Shown here piece by piece: positions 44,383-52,906 of a stretch of 64,000 nucleotides of DNA (the first letter of the stretch is position 1; the number at the start of each line of letters is the position of its first letter). The DNA is taken from positions 1 through 64,000 of the forward strand of contig NZ_JAALFG010000006.1 of the NCBI RefSeq assembly GCF_011058215.1, in the 5' to 3' direction. This stretch comes from Devosia aurantiaca. Lineage in GTDB: Bacteria; Pseudomonadota; Alphaproteobacteria; Rhizobiales; Devosiaceae. The notes beneath the pieces are model-generated. The model worked only from the letters and a program-made list of their open reading frames with translations. It was not told the DNA's origin and made no database searches. Made by a program: the position numbers and the translations under genes.

Positions 44383-46845
44383 CTATTCCGCCGCCAACCT
44401 CTGCCCGCTCGGCTTCAGCACATCATCGAAATCGTCGACATTGACGGCCCGATTGGTGGCCTCGTCCGCCGCCCGCATGATGCCGGCCTCGTTGTCGTTG
44501 AGCACGCCCGCGGCGATGGCATCGGCGATCGCATCGCGATCATGCCGCCGCTCGATCACGCCCTTGCGCGCCGCCTTGATGAACCGGCCTTCGATCTCTT
44601 CGGCCTCCGTCACCTTGATGAACGCATCTTCGAGCACACCCGTGACATCGTCCGGATCGTGGGACACATAGGTGCCCGTGGTCAGCCGATCGCGGAAGGC
44701 GCCGGGCTGCAGCACCGCCTTGGCGAAGCGATAGTTTGCCCGGTCCGAAGCGCGCTTGGCGTGACGCCCCAGAGGGAAGCACAGGAACTTCATCGCCCCG
44801 GCAAAAACCGGATTTGGGAAGTTGGCGAAAACCTCCCCGAAAATGCGCTCGAGATTGGCGATCCGGTCATCCATGATCGCTTCGACCAGTTCGCGATCTT
44901 CGGCGATACGGCCTTCTTCGTCGAAACGCTTGAGCGTCGCCGACATCAGGTAAAGCTCGCCAAGCAGATCAGCCATTCGACCCGAAAGCTTTTGCTTGCG
45001 CTTGAGCGCCCCGCCCAGCACCACCGTGGTCCAGTCCGCCACCAGCGCAAAGTCCTGCGCGTAGCGATGGAGGTGGCGGTAATAGCGTGCCATCGGCCCC
45101 TGGTTCGGCGAGGATGCAAAGGCGCCATTGCTGACGCCATGGAGGAAGCTTGCCACGATATTGCGCAGCATAAACCGCGTATGTCCGCCAAAAGCGGCAT
45201 CGAAGGCCTCGATACCAGCGCGCTTGTCCTTGTTCTGCGCCGCCTGCACTTCCTTGAGCAGATATGGATGCGCGCGCAGCACACCCTGCGCAAAGGTCAT
45301 CAGCGTCCGCGTCAGGATATTGGCGCCTTCCACGGTGATCGCCACCGGAATGGCCATATAGCCGCCGAACAGGTAATTGCCCGGTCCGTCCTGGATAGCG
45401 CGGCCACCCTGAATGTCGAAGGCATCGTCCATGCTGTCGCGCATGGCTTCGGTCGTCGTATATTTAAGCAGGCCCGCGATCACCGCCGGGCGCTGGCCTT
45501 CATCGACCATTGAGGCGGTGAGACGCCGCGCCGCCTCATACATGTAGGCGCGCTTCACCATCTCGCCGAGCGGCTCGGCAACGCCTTCCATCAGGCCAAC
45601 GGGAATACCGAACTGCCGGCGCACGCGAGCATAGGCAGACGTCACCCGCAGCGTCGATTTCATTGAGGTCGTGCCGATCGCCGGCAGCGAAATGGCGCGG
45701 CCGGTGGAGAGACACTCCATCAACATGCGCCAGCCCTGCCCGGCATAGGCGGTGCCGCCGATCAGATAATCCATCGGAATAAAGACGTCCTTGCCGCGCA
45801 CCGGACCATTCATGAAGGCCTGCCGCGCCGGGAAGTGCCGGCGGCCGATATCGAGACCCAGATGGTCATGCGGGATCAGTGCCAGCGTAATGCCGATATT
45901 GTCGCCGCGGCCCAAATGGTTGTCGGGATCCTTGAGGATGAAGGCGAGGCCCACCAGCGTCGCGATCGGCGCCAAGGTAATATAGCGCTTGTCGAAGTCG
46001 AGCCGGACGCCCAACGTTTCCTGTCCATTCCACATCGCCTTCGTGACGACGCCGACATCGCGCATGCCCCCGGCATCGGAACCCGAATGCACGCCGGTCA
46101 AAGCAAAGCACGGCACTTCATCGCCCACGGCTAGGCGATGGAGGTACTTTTCCTTCTGCTCCGGCGTGCCATACTTTTCCAGCAGTTCGCCCGGTCCGAG
46201 CGAATTGGGAACCATGACCGTAATCCCCGCCGCCACCGAGCGGCTGGCGATCTTGGAAACGATCATCGACTGCGCCTGTGCCGAAAAGCCCAGGCCGCCA
46301 TGCTCCTTGGCAATCAGCATGCCCAAAAAGCCGTTGCGCTTGAGATAGTCCCAAAGCTCCGGCGACAGGTCGGCACGGTTATGGCGGATGTCCCAATCGT
46401 CGATCATCCGGCAGGCGGTTTCGGTCTCGTTGTCCAGAAAAGCTTGCTCGTCCGCGGTCAGGGTCAGCGGCCGGATCTTGGTCAGCTTGTCCCAGTCCGG
46501 ACGGCCGGAAAACAGCTCCGCATCCCAACCGACGGTGCCAGCATCCAGCGCTTCCTGCTCGGTGCGGCTGACCTTCGGAAGAATGGATTTGACCGCGCCA
46601 TAGACCGGCGTCGTCAACACCAGCATGCGGATCGGCTTAATCGCCAGTACCAGGAGGGCAGCGCCGAAGACGATCAACAGCCATGAGAACCAGCCTAGTT
46701 CATAAGCGACAGCAGCACTCTCGAAGTCGAGCCCCGAGGCAAGTCCAAGCAGCACGAATGCGGCGCCCCATTGCCACAGCGGGCTTTCCCGCACGGCCAA
46801 GGTCGCAAAGGCCGCAAGCCCGGCTACGATCAGCAAAAAGGTCAT
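44383..46845 (-). CDS. fadE: Acyl-CoA dehydrogenase FadE
   Basis: An 820-residue enzyme. Two or three N-terminal membrane helices (TFLLIVAGLAAFATLAV, WQWGAAFVLLGLASGL, WFSWLLIVFGAALLVLAI) are followed by the FadE-type acyl-CoA dehydrogenase: YLKRNGFLGMLIAKEHGGLGFSAQAQS, CFALTGVHSGSDAGGM, YARVRRQFGIPVGLMEGVAEPLG and DIQGGRAIQDGPGNYL. This is the long FAD enzyme of proteobacterial beta-oxidation, unrelated in length to 400-residue ACADs. First gene of the fadE-J-I operon and divergent from fadD. Intact, notable given the number of broken frames nearby. Confidence 0.96.
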   Translation of the reverse strand: MTFLLIVAGLAAFATLAVRESPLWQWGAAFVLLGLASGLDFESAAVAYELGWFSWLLIVFGAALLVLAIKPIRMLVLTTPVYGAVKSILPKVSRTEQEALDAGTVGWDAELFSGRPDWDKLTKIRPLTLTADEQAFLDNETETACRMIDDWDIRHNRADLSPELWDYLKRNGFLGMLIAKEHGGLGFSAQAQSMIVSKIASRSVAAGITVMVPNSLGPGELLEKYGTPEQKEKYLHRLAVGDEVPCFALTGVHSGSDAGGMRDVGVVTKAMWNGQETLGVRLDFDKRYITLAPIATLVGLAFILKDPDNHLGRGDNIGITLALIPHDHLGLDIGRRHFPARQAFMNGPVRGKDVFIPMDYLIGGTAYAGQGWRMLMECLSTGRAISLPAIGTTSMKSTLRVTSAYARVRRQFGIPVGLMEGVAEPLGEMVKRAYMYEAARRLTASMVDEGQRPAVIAGLLKYTTTEAMRDSMDDAFDIQGGRAIQDGPGNYLFGGYMAIPVAITVEGANILTRTLMTFAQGVLRAHPYLLKEVQAAQNKDKRAGIEAFDAAFGGHTRFMLRNIVASFLHGVSNGAFASSPNQGPMARYYRHLHRYAQDFALVADWTTVVLGGALKRKQKLSGRMADLLGELYLMSATLKRFDEEGRIAEDRELVEAIMDDRIANLERIFGEVFANFPNPVFAGAMKFLCFPLGRHAKRASDRANYRFAKAVLQPGAFRDRLTTGTYVSHDPDDVTGVLEDAFIKVTEAEEIEGRFIKAARKGVIERRHDRDAIADAIAAGVLNDNEAGIMRAADEATNRAVNVDDFDDVLKPSGQRLAAE

Positions 46846-46976
46846 CGCCCACTCCTCCTCGGACAGGCCGACCCGCGCCCTGGGCCTTGCCCGTCAATTC
46901 ACTCCCGGCTGCTTGCCGGCTCTGCCTTGAAGCGCAGCTTAGCGCGCTTTCGGCAGGGCAACGATACCTTACTCGA

Positions 46977-46994
46977 GTTTACCTATACGTCAAC
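46977..46994. promoter_or_regulatory. Operator-like palindrome, fadE side
   Basis: GTTTACCTATACGTCAAC is an imperfect palindrome, GTTTAC...GTCAAC. Read on the minus strand it contains TTGACG, a possible -35 for fadE. It matches the fadD-side site in 14 or more of 18 positions when aligned in inverse orientation. It probably binds the MerR-type protein encoded at 48906. Confidence 0.58.
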
Positions 46995-47074
46995 GGTGAG
47001 ACCTTTGGGTTCACGCGACCTTGCTCGGCTGACGCGGCATAATCTTGTTCGATGTTGGAATGCCCCTGCCCTCC

Positions 47075-47104
47075 GTTGACGCTAACGTAAACAAGTGGAA
47101 TAGT
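47075..47104 (+). promoter_or_regulatory. fadD promoter overlapped by operator palindrome
   Basis: GTTGACG-CTAA-CGTAAAC (47075-47092) is a palindrome with one mismatch. Its TTGACG (47076-47081) is a near-perfect -35, and with a 17-base spacer AATAGT (47099-47104) is the -10. The operator therefore covers the -35 and a bound protein would block the polymerase. The site layout fits what is described for LiuR-type MerR regulators of fatty-acid and branched-chain amino-acid catabolism; that link is from memory of the family. Confidence 0.65.
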
Positions 47105-47201
47105 TTCCACCCACTGCCGAATAAACCTGCCCTTGAGCAGAGGCGCGAGACGCCCACGGCACGGAATAGAAGCCGCTCCCTGCGGTATGTGGAGGAACCC
47201 C

Positions 47202-48909
47202 ATGGACACGACTGCGACCACCAGCCTGCGCCCCTGGGTCTCGAGCTATCCGGAAAACATCCGCTGGGATGATCGCATCGACGAAACCCCGGTGCATGAG
47301 CAAGTGCTCGCTGCCTGCGCCAAGACTCCCCACGCCCTTGCCCTCGACTTTCTCGGCGGCACGACTTCGTTCGGTGAGCTGGGCAAAAAGATCATTGCCT
47401 TTGCCGGCGCGCTCCAGACCCAGTTCGGCGTCACCAAGGGCACGCGCGTCGCGCTGATGCTGCCCAACACGCCCTTCTACCCGATCGCCTATTATGGCGT
47501 GCTGCGTGCCGGTGGCACCGTCGTCAATTGCAACCCGCTCTACACCGTCCCCGAACTCAGCCACATTACCAAGAATGCCGGCGCCGATATTCTGGTGACG
47601 CTCGATCTCCAGCAGATCTTCGAAAAGGGCGAGGCGCTGCTCAAGGCCGGGCATGTCAAAAAGCTTGTGGTCGCGCATTTCCCCAACGCACTGCCGCTGG
47701 TCAAGAAAATCCTCTTCTCAGTGGCCAAGCGCAAGGACCTTGCCAGGCCCCGCCAGTCTCCGCACGCCGCCAGCATCAGCTATTTTGATGATCTGCTGAG
47801 CCGCAACGACACGCCCACCGCTGTTGCCATCGACGCGCGCAAGGACATCGCTGTCCAGCAATATACCGGTGGCACCACCGGCATTCCCAAGGGCGCGCTC
47901 CTCACCCACGCCAACATCTCGGCCAATATGAGCCAGATCGACAAATGGGGTGACGGCCTTTTCCTGCCGCCCTCCAAGGTCGTCGCGGTCCTCCCCTTCT
48001 TCCACATCTTTGCCATGACCGTTTGCATGAACGTGCCGCTCAGCAATGGCACGCCGGTGATCATGCTGCCGCGCTTCGAGCTCAAGGCGCTGTTGGCTCT
48101 GCTCGAGCGCACCAGGGCCAATGTCTTGCCCGCCGTCCCCACCCTCCTCAACGCCGTGGCCCGCGCCGACAGCGCCAAGCCCGAACAGCTCGCAAGCCTT
48201 GAAGTCGCCATTTCCGGCGGCGCCGCTTTGCCCGACGAAGTCCGCGCCGCCTTCGCCAAGAAATCGAAAGCCCTGCTGGCCGAAGGCTATGGCCTCACCG
48301 AAGCCAGCCCCGTCGTCTGCTGCGCTGCCCTGCGCAAAACCTCAAAGCCCATGTCCATCGGTCTGCCCCTCCCCGGCACCGACATCCGCTTCGTCGATGT
48401 CGACAACCAGAGCGTCGTCGGTGTCGGCGAAAACGGCGAGCTGCAGGTCAAGGGCCCGCAGGTCATGCCCGGCTACTACGACAACGAAGACGCCTCGCGC
48501 GACCTTCATGGACGGCTGGCTCCGGACCGGCGACGTCGGCCACATGGACGAGGACGGCTACGTCTTCCTCGTCGACCGTATCAAGGACCTCATCATCTGC
48601 TCCGGCTTCAACGTTTATCCGCGCACCATCGAAGAAGCGCTGATGACCCACGAGGCAGTCGAAGAGGTCAACGTCATCGGCGTGCCCGACGAATATCGCG
48701 GCGAGGCCCCGGTGGCCTATATCAAGCTCAAGGAAGGCCAGACCGCGACCGAAGCCGGCCTCAAGAGCTTCCTTTCCGACAAGCTCAACAAGATCGAAAT
48801 GCCCAAGCACTTCATCTTCAAGGACGCTTTGCCCAAAACGCTGATCGGCAAGCTCTCCAAGAAAGAGCTGCGTGAAGAATATGCCAAAACCCATGCGAGG
48901 GCCAAGTGA
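47202..48909 (+). CDS. fadD: Long-chain acyl-CoA ligase (FadD-like), frame broken near 48496
   Basis: About 569 residues of the ANL adenylate-forming family. QQYTGGTTGIPKGALLTHANI is the P-loop, LLAEGYGLTEASPVV the second ATP motif, and GELQVKGPQVMPGYY leads to the hinge. The frame fails at NEDASR because a GC/CG pair is missing in CGCGCG; restored, it reads ATFMDGWLRTGDVGHMDEDGYVFLVDRIKDLIICSGFNVYP (FACS motif) and KTLIGKLSKKELR with the catalytic Lys. It activates fatty acids for the fadE-J-I pathway. GGAGGA precedes ATG 47202. Its TGA overlaps the MerR GTG start. Confidence 0.92.
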
Positions 48910-49295
48910 AGCACGTCGACCCGGAAAACCGCGACCTCTTCGCCATCGCCGATCTCGCCAAGGAGTTCGGCATCTCGACCCGCGCCATCCGCTTCTATGA
49001 AGCCAAGGGCCTCCTTTCCCCCGAACGCGTCGGCGCCACCCGCATCTTCCGCCGCCGCGACCGCGCCCGCCTTATCCTGATCCTCCGCGGCAAGCGCCTG
49101 GGCTTTTCGTTGCGCGATATCTCCGACTATCTCAGCCTCTACGACGCCGATCGCACACAGCAGATCAACCTCCTTTCGGAAAAAGTCGACGAACGCATCG
49201 CCCTCCTCGAACGCCAGCGCGACGACCTCGAAACCACGATCACCGAACTGCGCGAGATCCGAAAACTCGCCGACCAACGCTTCGCCAAGGCGTGA
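48906..49295 (+). CDS. MerR family regulator, LiuR-like, coupled to fadD
   Basis: A 129-residue regulator: DLFAIADLAKEFGISTRAIRFYEAKGLLSPERVGATRIFRRRDRARLILILRGKRLGFSLRDISDYLSLY is the MerR winged helix, followed by a dimerisation coiled coil (LEERIALLERQRDDLETTITELREIRKL-like). There is no metal-binding Cys cluster, so it senses an organic ligand, most likely an acyl-CoA or related thioester. The GTG start overlaps the fadD stop. The palindromes between fadE and fadD are its probable binding sites. Confidence 0.85.
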   Translation: MKHVDPENRDLFAIADLAKEFGISTRAIRFYEAKGLLSPERVGATRIFRRRDRARLILILRGKRLGFSLRDISDYLSLYDADRTQQINLLSEKVDERIALLERQRDDLETTITELREIRKLADQRFAKA

Positions 49296-49296
49296 C

Positions 49297-49325
49297 TTGA
49301 GTTTGTACAACATCAGGTACATATT
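49297..49325 (+). promoter_or_regulatory. yefM-yoeB promoter with TGTACA operator
   Basis: TTGAGT (49297-49302), 17 bases, CATATT (49320-49325) form a sigma-70-type promoter. The spacer holds TGTACA (49304-49309) and GTACAT (49317-49322), half-sites like those bound by E. coli YefM. Autoregulation by YefM/YoeB is the expected reading. Confidence 0.62.
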
Positions 49326-49342
49326 GCGCTGAGGAGTTTCCC

Positions 49343-49597
49343 ATGCGCGCCAAATCCATTTCCGACTTCCGCAAAAACATCGCTGCCGACATAGATGCCG
49401 TGGTGACCGATTTTGAACCCCTCATCATCACGCGTCCAGCTGGAAAGCAGCCTGTCGTTGTCATGTCTTTAGAGGAGTTCGAGGGTTGGAAAGAAACCCT
49501 CCACCTCAACAGCACCAAAGCGAACTCTCGGCGCCTGACTCAAGGTGAAGCTGATTTTGAGGCAGGCAAAGGTATTGAAGCCGAGTGGCCTGAGTGA
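49343..49597 (+). CDS. yefM: YefM/Phd-family antitoxin
   Basis: An 84-residue antitoxin. The N-terminal Phd/YefM fold has MRAKSISDFRKNIAADIDAVVTDFEPLIITRPAGKQPVVVMSLEEFEGWKETLHL; the C-terminal part (LTQGEADFEAGKGIEAEW) should wrap the toxin. It is overlapped by the yoeB start. A TGTACA-type operator lies in its promoter. Confidence 0.92.
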   Translation: MRAKSISDFRKNIAADIDAVVTDFEPLIITRPAGKQPVVVMSLEEFEGWKETLHLNSTKANSRRLTQGEADFEAGKGIEAEWPE

Positions 49598-49857
49598 AAC
49601 TCCTATTCACGGAGACTGGCTGGGACGACTATCAACATTGGCAGACAAACGACCGCGATATTCTCGATAAGGTCAACACGCTGCTCAAGGACTGCAGACG
49701 CTCTCCTTTCAGCGGCATTGGGAAACCAGAAGCACTCAAGGGCGATCGCAAAGGCTGGTGGTCGCGCCGCATTACCAAGGAGCATCGCTTGGTCTATCGA
49801 GTTGAAGGCGAAATCCTATGGGTTAATCAGTGCCGTTTCCACTACGATAAAAGCTAG
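49594..49857 (+). CDS. yoeB: YoeB toxin, ribosome-dependent mRNA endonuclease
   Basis: An 87-residue protein with the YoeB signature: LLFTETGWDDYQHWQTNDRDILDKVNTLLKDCRRSPFSGIGKPEALKGDRKGWWSRRITKEHRLVYRVEGEILWVNQCRFHY. The catalytic region keeps Glu, Arg, His and the terminal Tyr. GTG 49594 overlaps the yefM stop (GTGA). The stop overlaps the convergent UVR-motif gene by four bases. Confidence 0.94.
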   Translation: MKLLFTETGWDDYQHWQTNDRDILDKVNTLLKDCRRSPFSGIGKPEALKGDRKGWWSRRITKEHRLVYRVEGEILWVNQCRFHYDKS

Positions 49858-50126
49858 CGCCCACCCCTTGGCTTCACATTCTTCGTCATAAAATCCGGCT
49901 TCTTCGGCTTCACCCAATTTTTCGGCGGCTCGCGCACCGGCACGTTCGAGCCCAATCCCATCTGCCCCGGCGGGGGCTGGCCGACGATGCCCTCGTCTTC
50001 CCCTTTCCAGCGCGCAATCTCGTCGCGCAAGGCCGCGGCGCGCTCGAAATCGAAATTCGCCGCCGCCTCTTCCATTTCCTTTTCCAGCGCGACCAGCCGC
50101 GCATGATTGCTTCGTGACGACATCAT
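49854..50126 (-). CDS. Small UVR (UvrB/UvrC) motif protein
   Basis: A 90-residue protein: LVALEKEMEEAAANFDFERAAALRDEIARWKG is a UVR motif, the helical hairpin with which UvrB and UvrC contact each other. The rest is a Pro/Gly/Lys-rich tail (VREPPKNWVKPKKPDFMTKNVKPRGGR). Such small proteins are often annotated as excinuclease ABC subunit B-like, but no nuclease or helicase domain is present. The start directly follows the ligase stop, so it is the last gene of a repair operon. Confidence 0.85.
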   Translation of the reverse strand: MMSSRSNHARLVALEKEMEEAAANFDFERAAALRDEIARWKGEDEGIVGQPPPGQMGLGSNVPVREPPKNWVKPKKPDFMTKNVKPRGGR

Positions 50127-51692
50127 CTACCCCACAAACGCATCCATATCTTCGATCCGCGCCGCTTCCTGCGCCGGCTTGTCCCAGCGAATGCGGTTGA
50201 TGCGCGGAAACCGCAAGGCCACCCCCGACTTGTGCCGCGCGCTCTTTTGCGCCGAGTCGAACGCCACCTCGAACACCAGCTCCTTCTTCACCTCGCGCAC
50301 CGGCCCGAAGGCTGAAACCGTATGCGCCCGGATCCAGCGATCGAGCTGCTTGAGCTCCTCATCGGTAAAGCCGAAATAGGCCTTGCCGATGGGCACGATC
50401 TCGTTCCCCTTCCACACGCCAAACGTATAGTCGGAGTAAAACGACGATCGCTTGCCGTGCCCGCGCTGCGCATACATTAGCACCGCATCGACGACGTTCG
50501 GATCCCGCTTCCATTTGAACCAATAGCCCTTGGGCCGCCCCGGCACATAAGGGCTGGTGCGCAGCTTCAGCATCACGCCCTCATGCCCGTGCTCGTCCGC
50601 CCCCATGCGCCGCAGCCGCGCCAGATCTTCCCAGTCCGCGAAGGGCAGGATTTCAGACACATCCATCCGCGTTTGCGGGTTCCTGGCAAACCAAGCTTCG
50701 AGCCGCGCCCGCCGCTGCTGCCAGCTGAGCGTCCTTATATCCGCGTCGCCATCGAACAGCATGTCATAGACCCTGACGAATGCCGGCAGCTCCGCCATCT
50801 GCTTGCCCTGTGCGACCTTGCGATTGAGCCGCTGCTGCAAGTCGTTGAACGAGCGCGCATCGAAATCGGCGCCGACCAGCAGTTCGCCATCGAGCACCGC
50901 GTGCCCCATTGCCGCCTCGACCACGTCGGGAAAGCTCGCCGCGATATCGTCGCCCGTACGCGAAAACATCGACGCACCGTCCCGGCCCAGTACAAGCTGG
51001 ACGCGGATGCCGTCCCATTTCCACTCGGCCGAAAAGTCCTTGGGGTCGAGCTTGCCGAAATCGGCATCCTCGATCGGCGTCGACAGCATCAGCGGATGAA
51101 ACCGCGCCGTATGATCGATATCCGGCCGCCCCGCCTTGCCCTCCAGCCACTCGAACAGTTCAAGATAAGGCGGCTTGATCCCGTGCCACACTTCTTCGAT
51201 CGCCTGCAGTTCGACCCCGCTCATTTCCGCCAGCGCCGTCTTCGCCAGCCGTGCCGACACGCCGACGCGCAGCGCCCCGGTCGCCAGCTTGATCAGCGCC
51301 CAGCGCTCGTGGATCGCCGCCTGCGTCAGCATATCGCCGATCACCCGTGGCAATTCCGCCTTGCTGGTTCGGTTGAGGATCGCCACCACCTCACTGAGCT
51401 TGGGCAATTCACCCTCGCCGTGATGCGGCCAGATCAGCGCGATGGTTTCGCCGAGGTCCCCGACATAGTCGTAGCTCATGGCGAACAGCGTCTCGTCCAC
51501 CTCGCGCAACACCGTCTCGCGCAACAGCGCCGGCTTGACGTTGCGGATGTCCATCTCGCCCGTCAGCACCGCCAATGCCAGCCCGCGATCGGGGTCCGGC
51601 ACCTCGGTAAAATACTGCGCCAAGGCATCGATCTTGCGCGTCCGCGATGGCGTCAGGGCCAGCAGTTCGAGGAGGTCCGCGAAACGCTTCAT
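50127..51692 (-). CDS. ATP-dependent DNA ligase (cisplatin-damage-response type)
   Basis: A 521-residue ligase. A helical DNA-binding N-domain (MKRFADLLELLALTPSRTRKIDALAQYF) is followed by the nucleotidyltransferase domain with adenylated Lys225 in SAEWKWDGIRVQ, then VLDGELLVG, EGVMLKLRTSPYVPGRPKGYWFKWKRD (motifs IIIa to V) and the OB fold. This branch is typically encoded beside a metallo-beta-lactamase exonuclease, as here with an ATGA overlap. Intact. Confidence 0.92.
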   Translation of the reverse strand: MKRFADLLELLALTPSRTRKIDALAQYFTEVPDPDRGLALAVLTGEMDIRNVKPALLRETVLREVDETLFAMSYDYVGDLGETIALIWPHHGEGELPKLSEVVAILNRTSKAELPRVIGDMLTQAAIHERWALIKLATGALRVGVSARLAKTALAEMSGVELQAIEEVWHGIKPPYLELFEWLEGKAGRPDIDHTARFHPLMLSTPIEDADFGKLDPKDFSAEWKWDGIRVQLVLGRDGASMFSRTGDDIAASFPDVVEAAMGHAVLDGELLVGADFDARSFNDLQQRLNRKVAQGKQMAELPAFVRVYDMLFDGDADIRTLSWQQRRARLEAWFARNPQTRMDVSEILPFADWEDLARLRRMGADEHGHEGVMLKLRTSPYVPGRPKGYWFKWKRDPNVVDAVLMYAQRGHGKRSSFYSDYTFGVWKGNEIVPIGKAYFGFTDEELKQLDRWIRAHTVSAFGPVREVKKELVFEVAFDSAQKSARHKSGVALRFPRINRIRWDKPAQEAARIEDMDAFVG

Positions 51693-52693
51693 TCGCCGCC
51701 CTCCCCGCCATCGTCATCGAGCCCCGGCAGCGCCAGCGGTTCGGCGTCGAGCCCCTGCTGCCGGCACCAATACACCAGTGCATCCTCGCGCCCATGCGTC
51801 ACCCACACGGTAGAGGCTCCGCTGTCGATGATGGATGTGTTGAGCTCGCCCCAGTCGCAATGGTCCGAGATCACCAGCGGCAGCTCAACCAGCGCCTGCC
51901 GCGCCCGCTGCTTGATGCTCATCCAGCCCGAGGCCTGGCAAACGACCGGGTCCGGAAACCGCCGGCTCCAGCGGTCGCGAATAGCCGAAGCCGGCGCAAT
52001 CACGATCTGCCCCGCCATCGCCGCCTTCGGCATGCCTGTGGCCGGGATCAGCTCACCCAGGTCCACACCCAGCTCCTGGTAAAGCTCGCAAAGCCGGATC
52101 ATCGCGCCATGAAGATAGATCGGCTTGTCCCACCCGGCGTCGCGCAACAGCGCAATGACGCGCTGCGCCTTGCCCAGCGCATAAGACCCGACCAGATGCG
52201 CCCGCTCCGGCTGGTCCGCCACCGATTTCAGCAGCCGCGCGATTTCCAACTGCGGCTTTGGGTGCTGAAACACCGGCAGTCCGAACGTCGCTTCGGTCAC
52301 CAGAATATCGCAATCCACCGGCTCGAAGGCTTCAGACGTCCGGTCCGGCAGGCGCTTATAGTCCCCCGTCACCACGGCCCGCTGCCCTTCGGCCTCGATC
52401 AGCACCTGCGCCGATCCCAAAATATGCCCAGCCGGATGAAGGCTCACCACCGCATTGTCCATCACCAGCCGCTCACCCAGCGGCAATGGCTGGAATGTCC
52501 CGGCGCAATCCTCGCCATAACGCACCTTCATGATCGCCACCGTCTCCGGCGTCGCCAGCACCGCCCCGTGCCCCGACCGGGCATGATCGGCATGCCCATG
52601 CGTAATGATCGCCCGCGGCTTTGGCGTATTGGGATCGATCCACGCATCGATCGAAGGCACATAAAGATCGCGATTGAGGATCGGCTTGTTCAT
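51689..52693 (-). CDS. Ligase-associated metallo-beta-lactamase-fold DNA exonuclease
   Basis: A 334-residue MBL-fold nuclease. The zinc motif is ITHGHADHARSGHG, with HPAGHILGSAQVLIEAEGQRAVVTGDYK and VWVTHGREDALVYW carrying further ligands. It is of the SNM1/beta-CASP-like type found with ATP-dependent ligases. ATG 52693 is preferred; GTG 52702 is possible. It is followed by the ligase and the UVR gene. The Lhr-type helicase and the metallophosphatase that complete this module in other bacteria are not in the window. Confidence 0.9.
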   Translation of the reverse strand: MNKPILNRDLYVPSIDAWIDPNTPKPRAIITHGHADHARSGHGAVLATPETVAIMKVRYGEDCAGTFQPLPLGERLVMDNAVVSLHPAGHILGSAQVLIEAEGQRAVVTGDYKRLPDRTSEAFEPVDCDILVTEATFGLPVFQHPKPQLEIARLLKSVADQPERAHLVGSYALGKAQRVIALLRDAGWDKPIYLHGAMIRLCELYQELGVDLGELIPATGMPKAAMAGQIVIAPASAIRDRWSRRFPDPVVCQASGWMSIKQRARQALVELPLVISDHCDWGELNTSIIDSGASTVWVTHGREDALVYWCRQQGLDAEPLALPGLDDDGGEGGE

Positions 52694-52744
52694 GGAGTCC
52701 ACAACGACTCAAACGATGCCCCGGTTCATGCGCTGAGCCGAAAG

Positions 52745-52862
52745 CCCCCCTCCCCTTGAGGGGAGGGGTTGGGGTGGGGGTGTCGTGCTCGCCGGGAACT
52801 TGGTGTGCGTGGAAGTCCCGACACCCCCACCCTCGATCCCTCCCCTCAAGGGGAGGGAGGCG
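52745..52862. repeat. Intergenic palindromic repeat, family B, copy 2
   Basis: CCCCCCTCCCCTTGAGGGGAGG, GGTTGGGGTGGGGGTGTCG and then the inverted order CGACACCCCCACCCTCGATCC, CTCCCCTCAAGGGGAGGG. Each end is a small palindrome and the whole is a larger one. No gene. Confidence 0.85.
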
Positions 52863-52906
52863 CATGACCACGTCCCGTGTTAAAGCACCTGAAACAGGGA
52901 TACCCA

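Larger units (their letters stand above)
46846..47201. other. Divergent fadE/fadD intergenic region without a gene
   Basis: This 356-base stretch contains no convincing coding sequence. It holds the two palindromic operator-like sites at 46977-46994 and 47075-47092 and a good sigma-70-type promoter for fadD. The remaining GC-rich part near fadE shows nothing I can name. Confidence 0.75.

Noticed and set aside
43093-45513. Long plus-strand open frames opposite fadJ and fadE (about 400 codons each)
   Set aside because: Their translations are His/Arg/Gln-rich with no family signal, while the minus strand carries complete enzymes.
50583-52759. Plus-strand frames of 370-500 codons opposite the ligase and exonuclease genes
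   Set aside because: Shadow frames with low-complexity Arg/Pro/Gln composition; the minus strand encodes intact conserved proteins.
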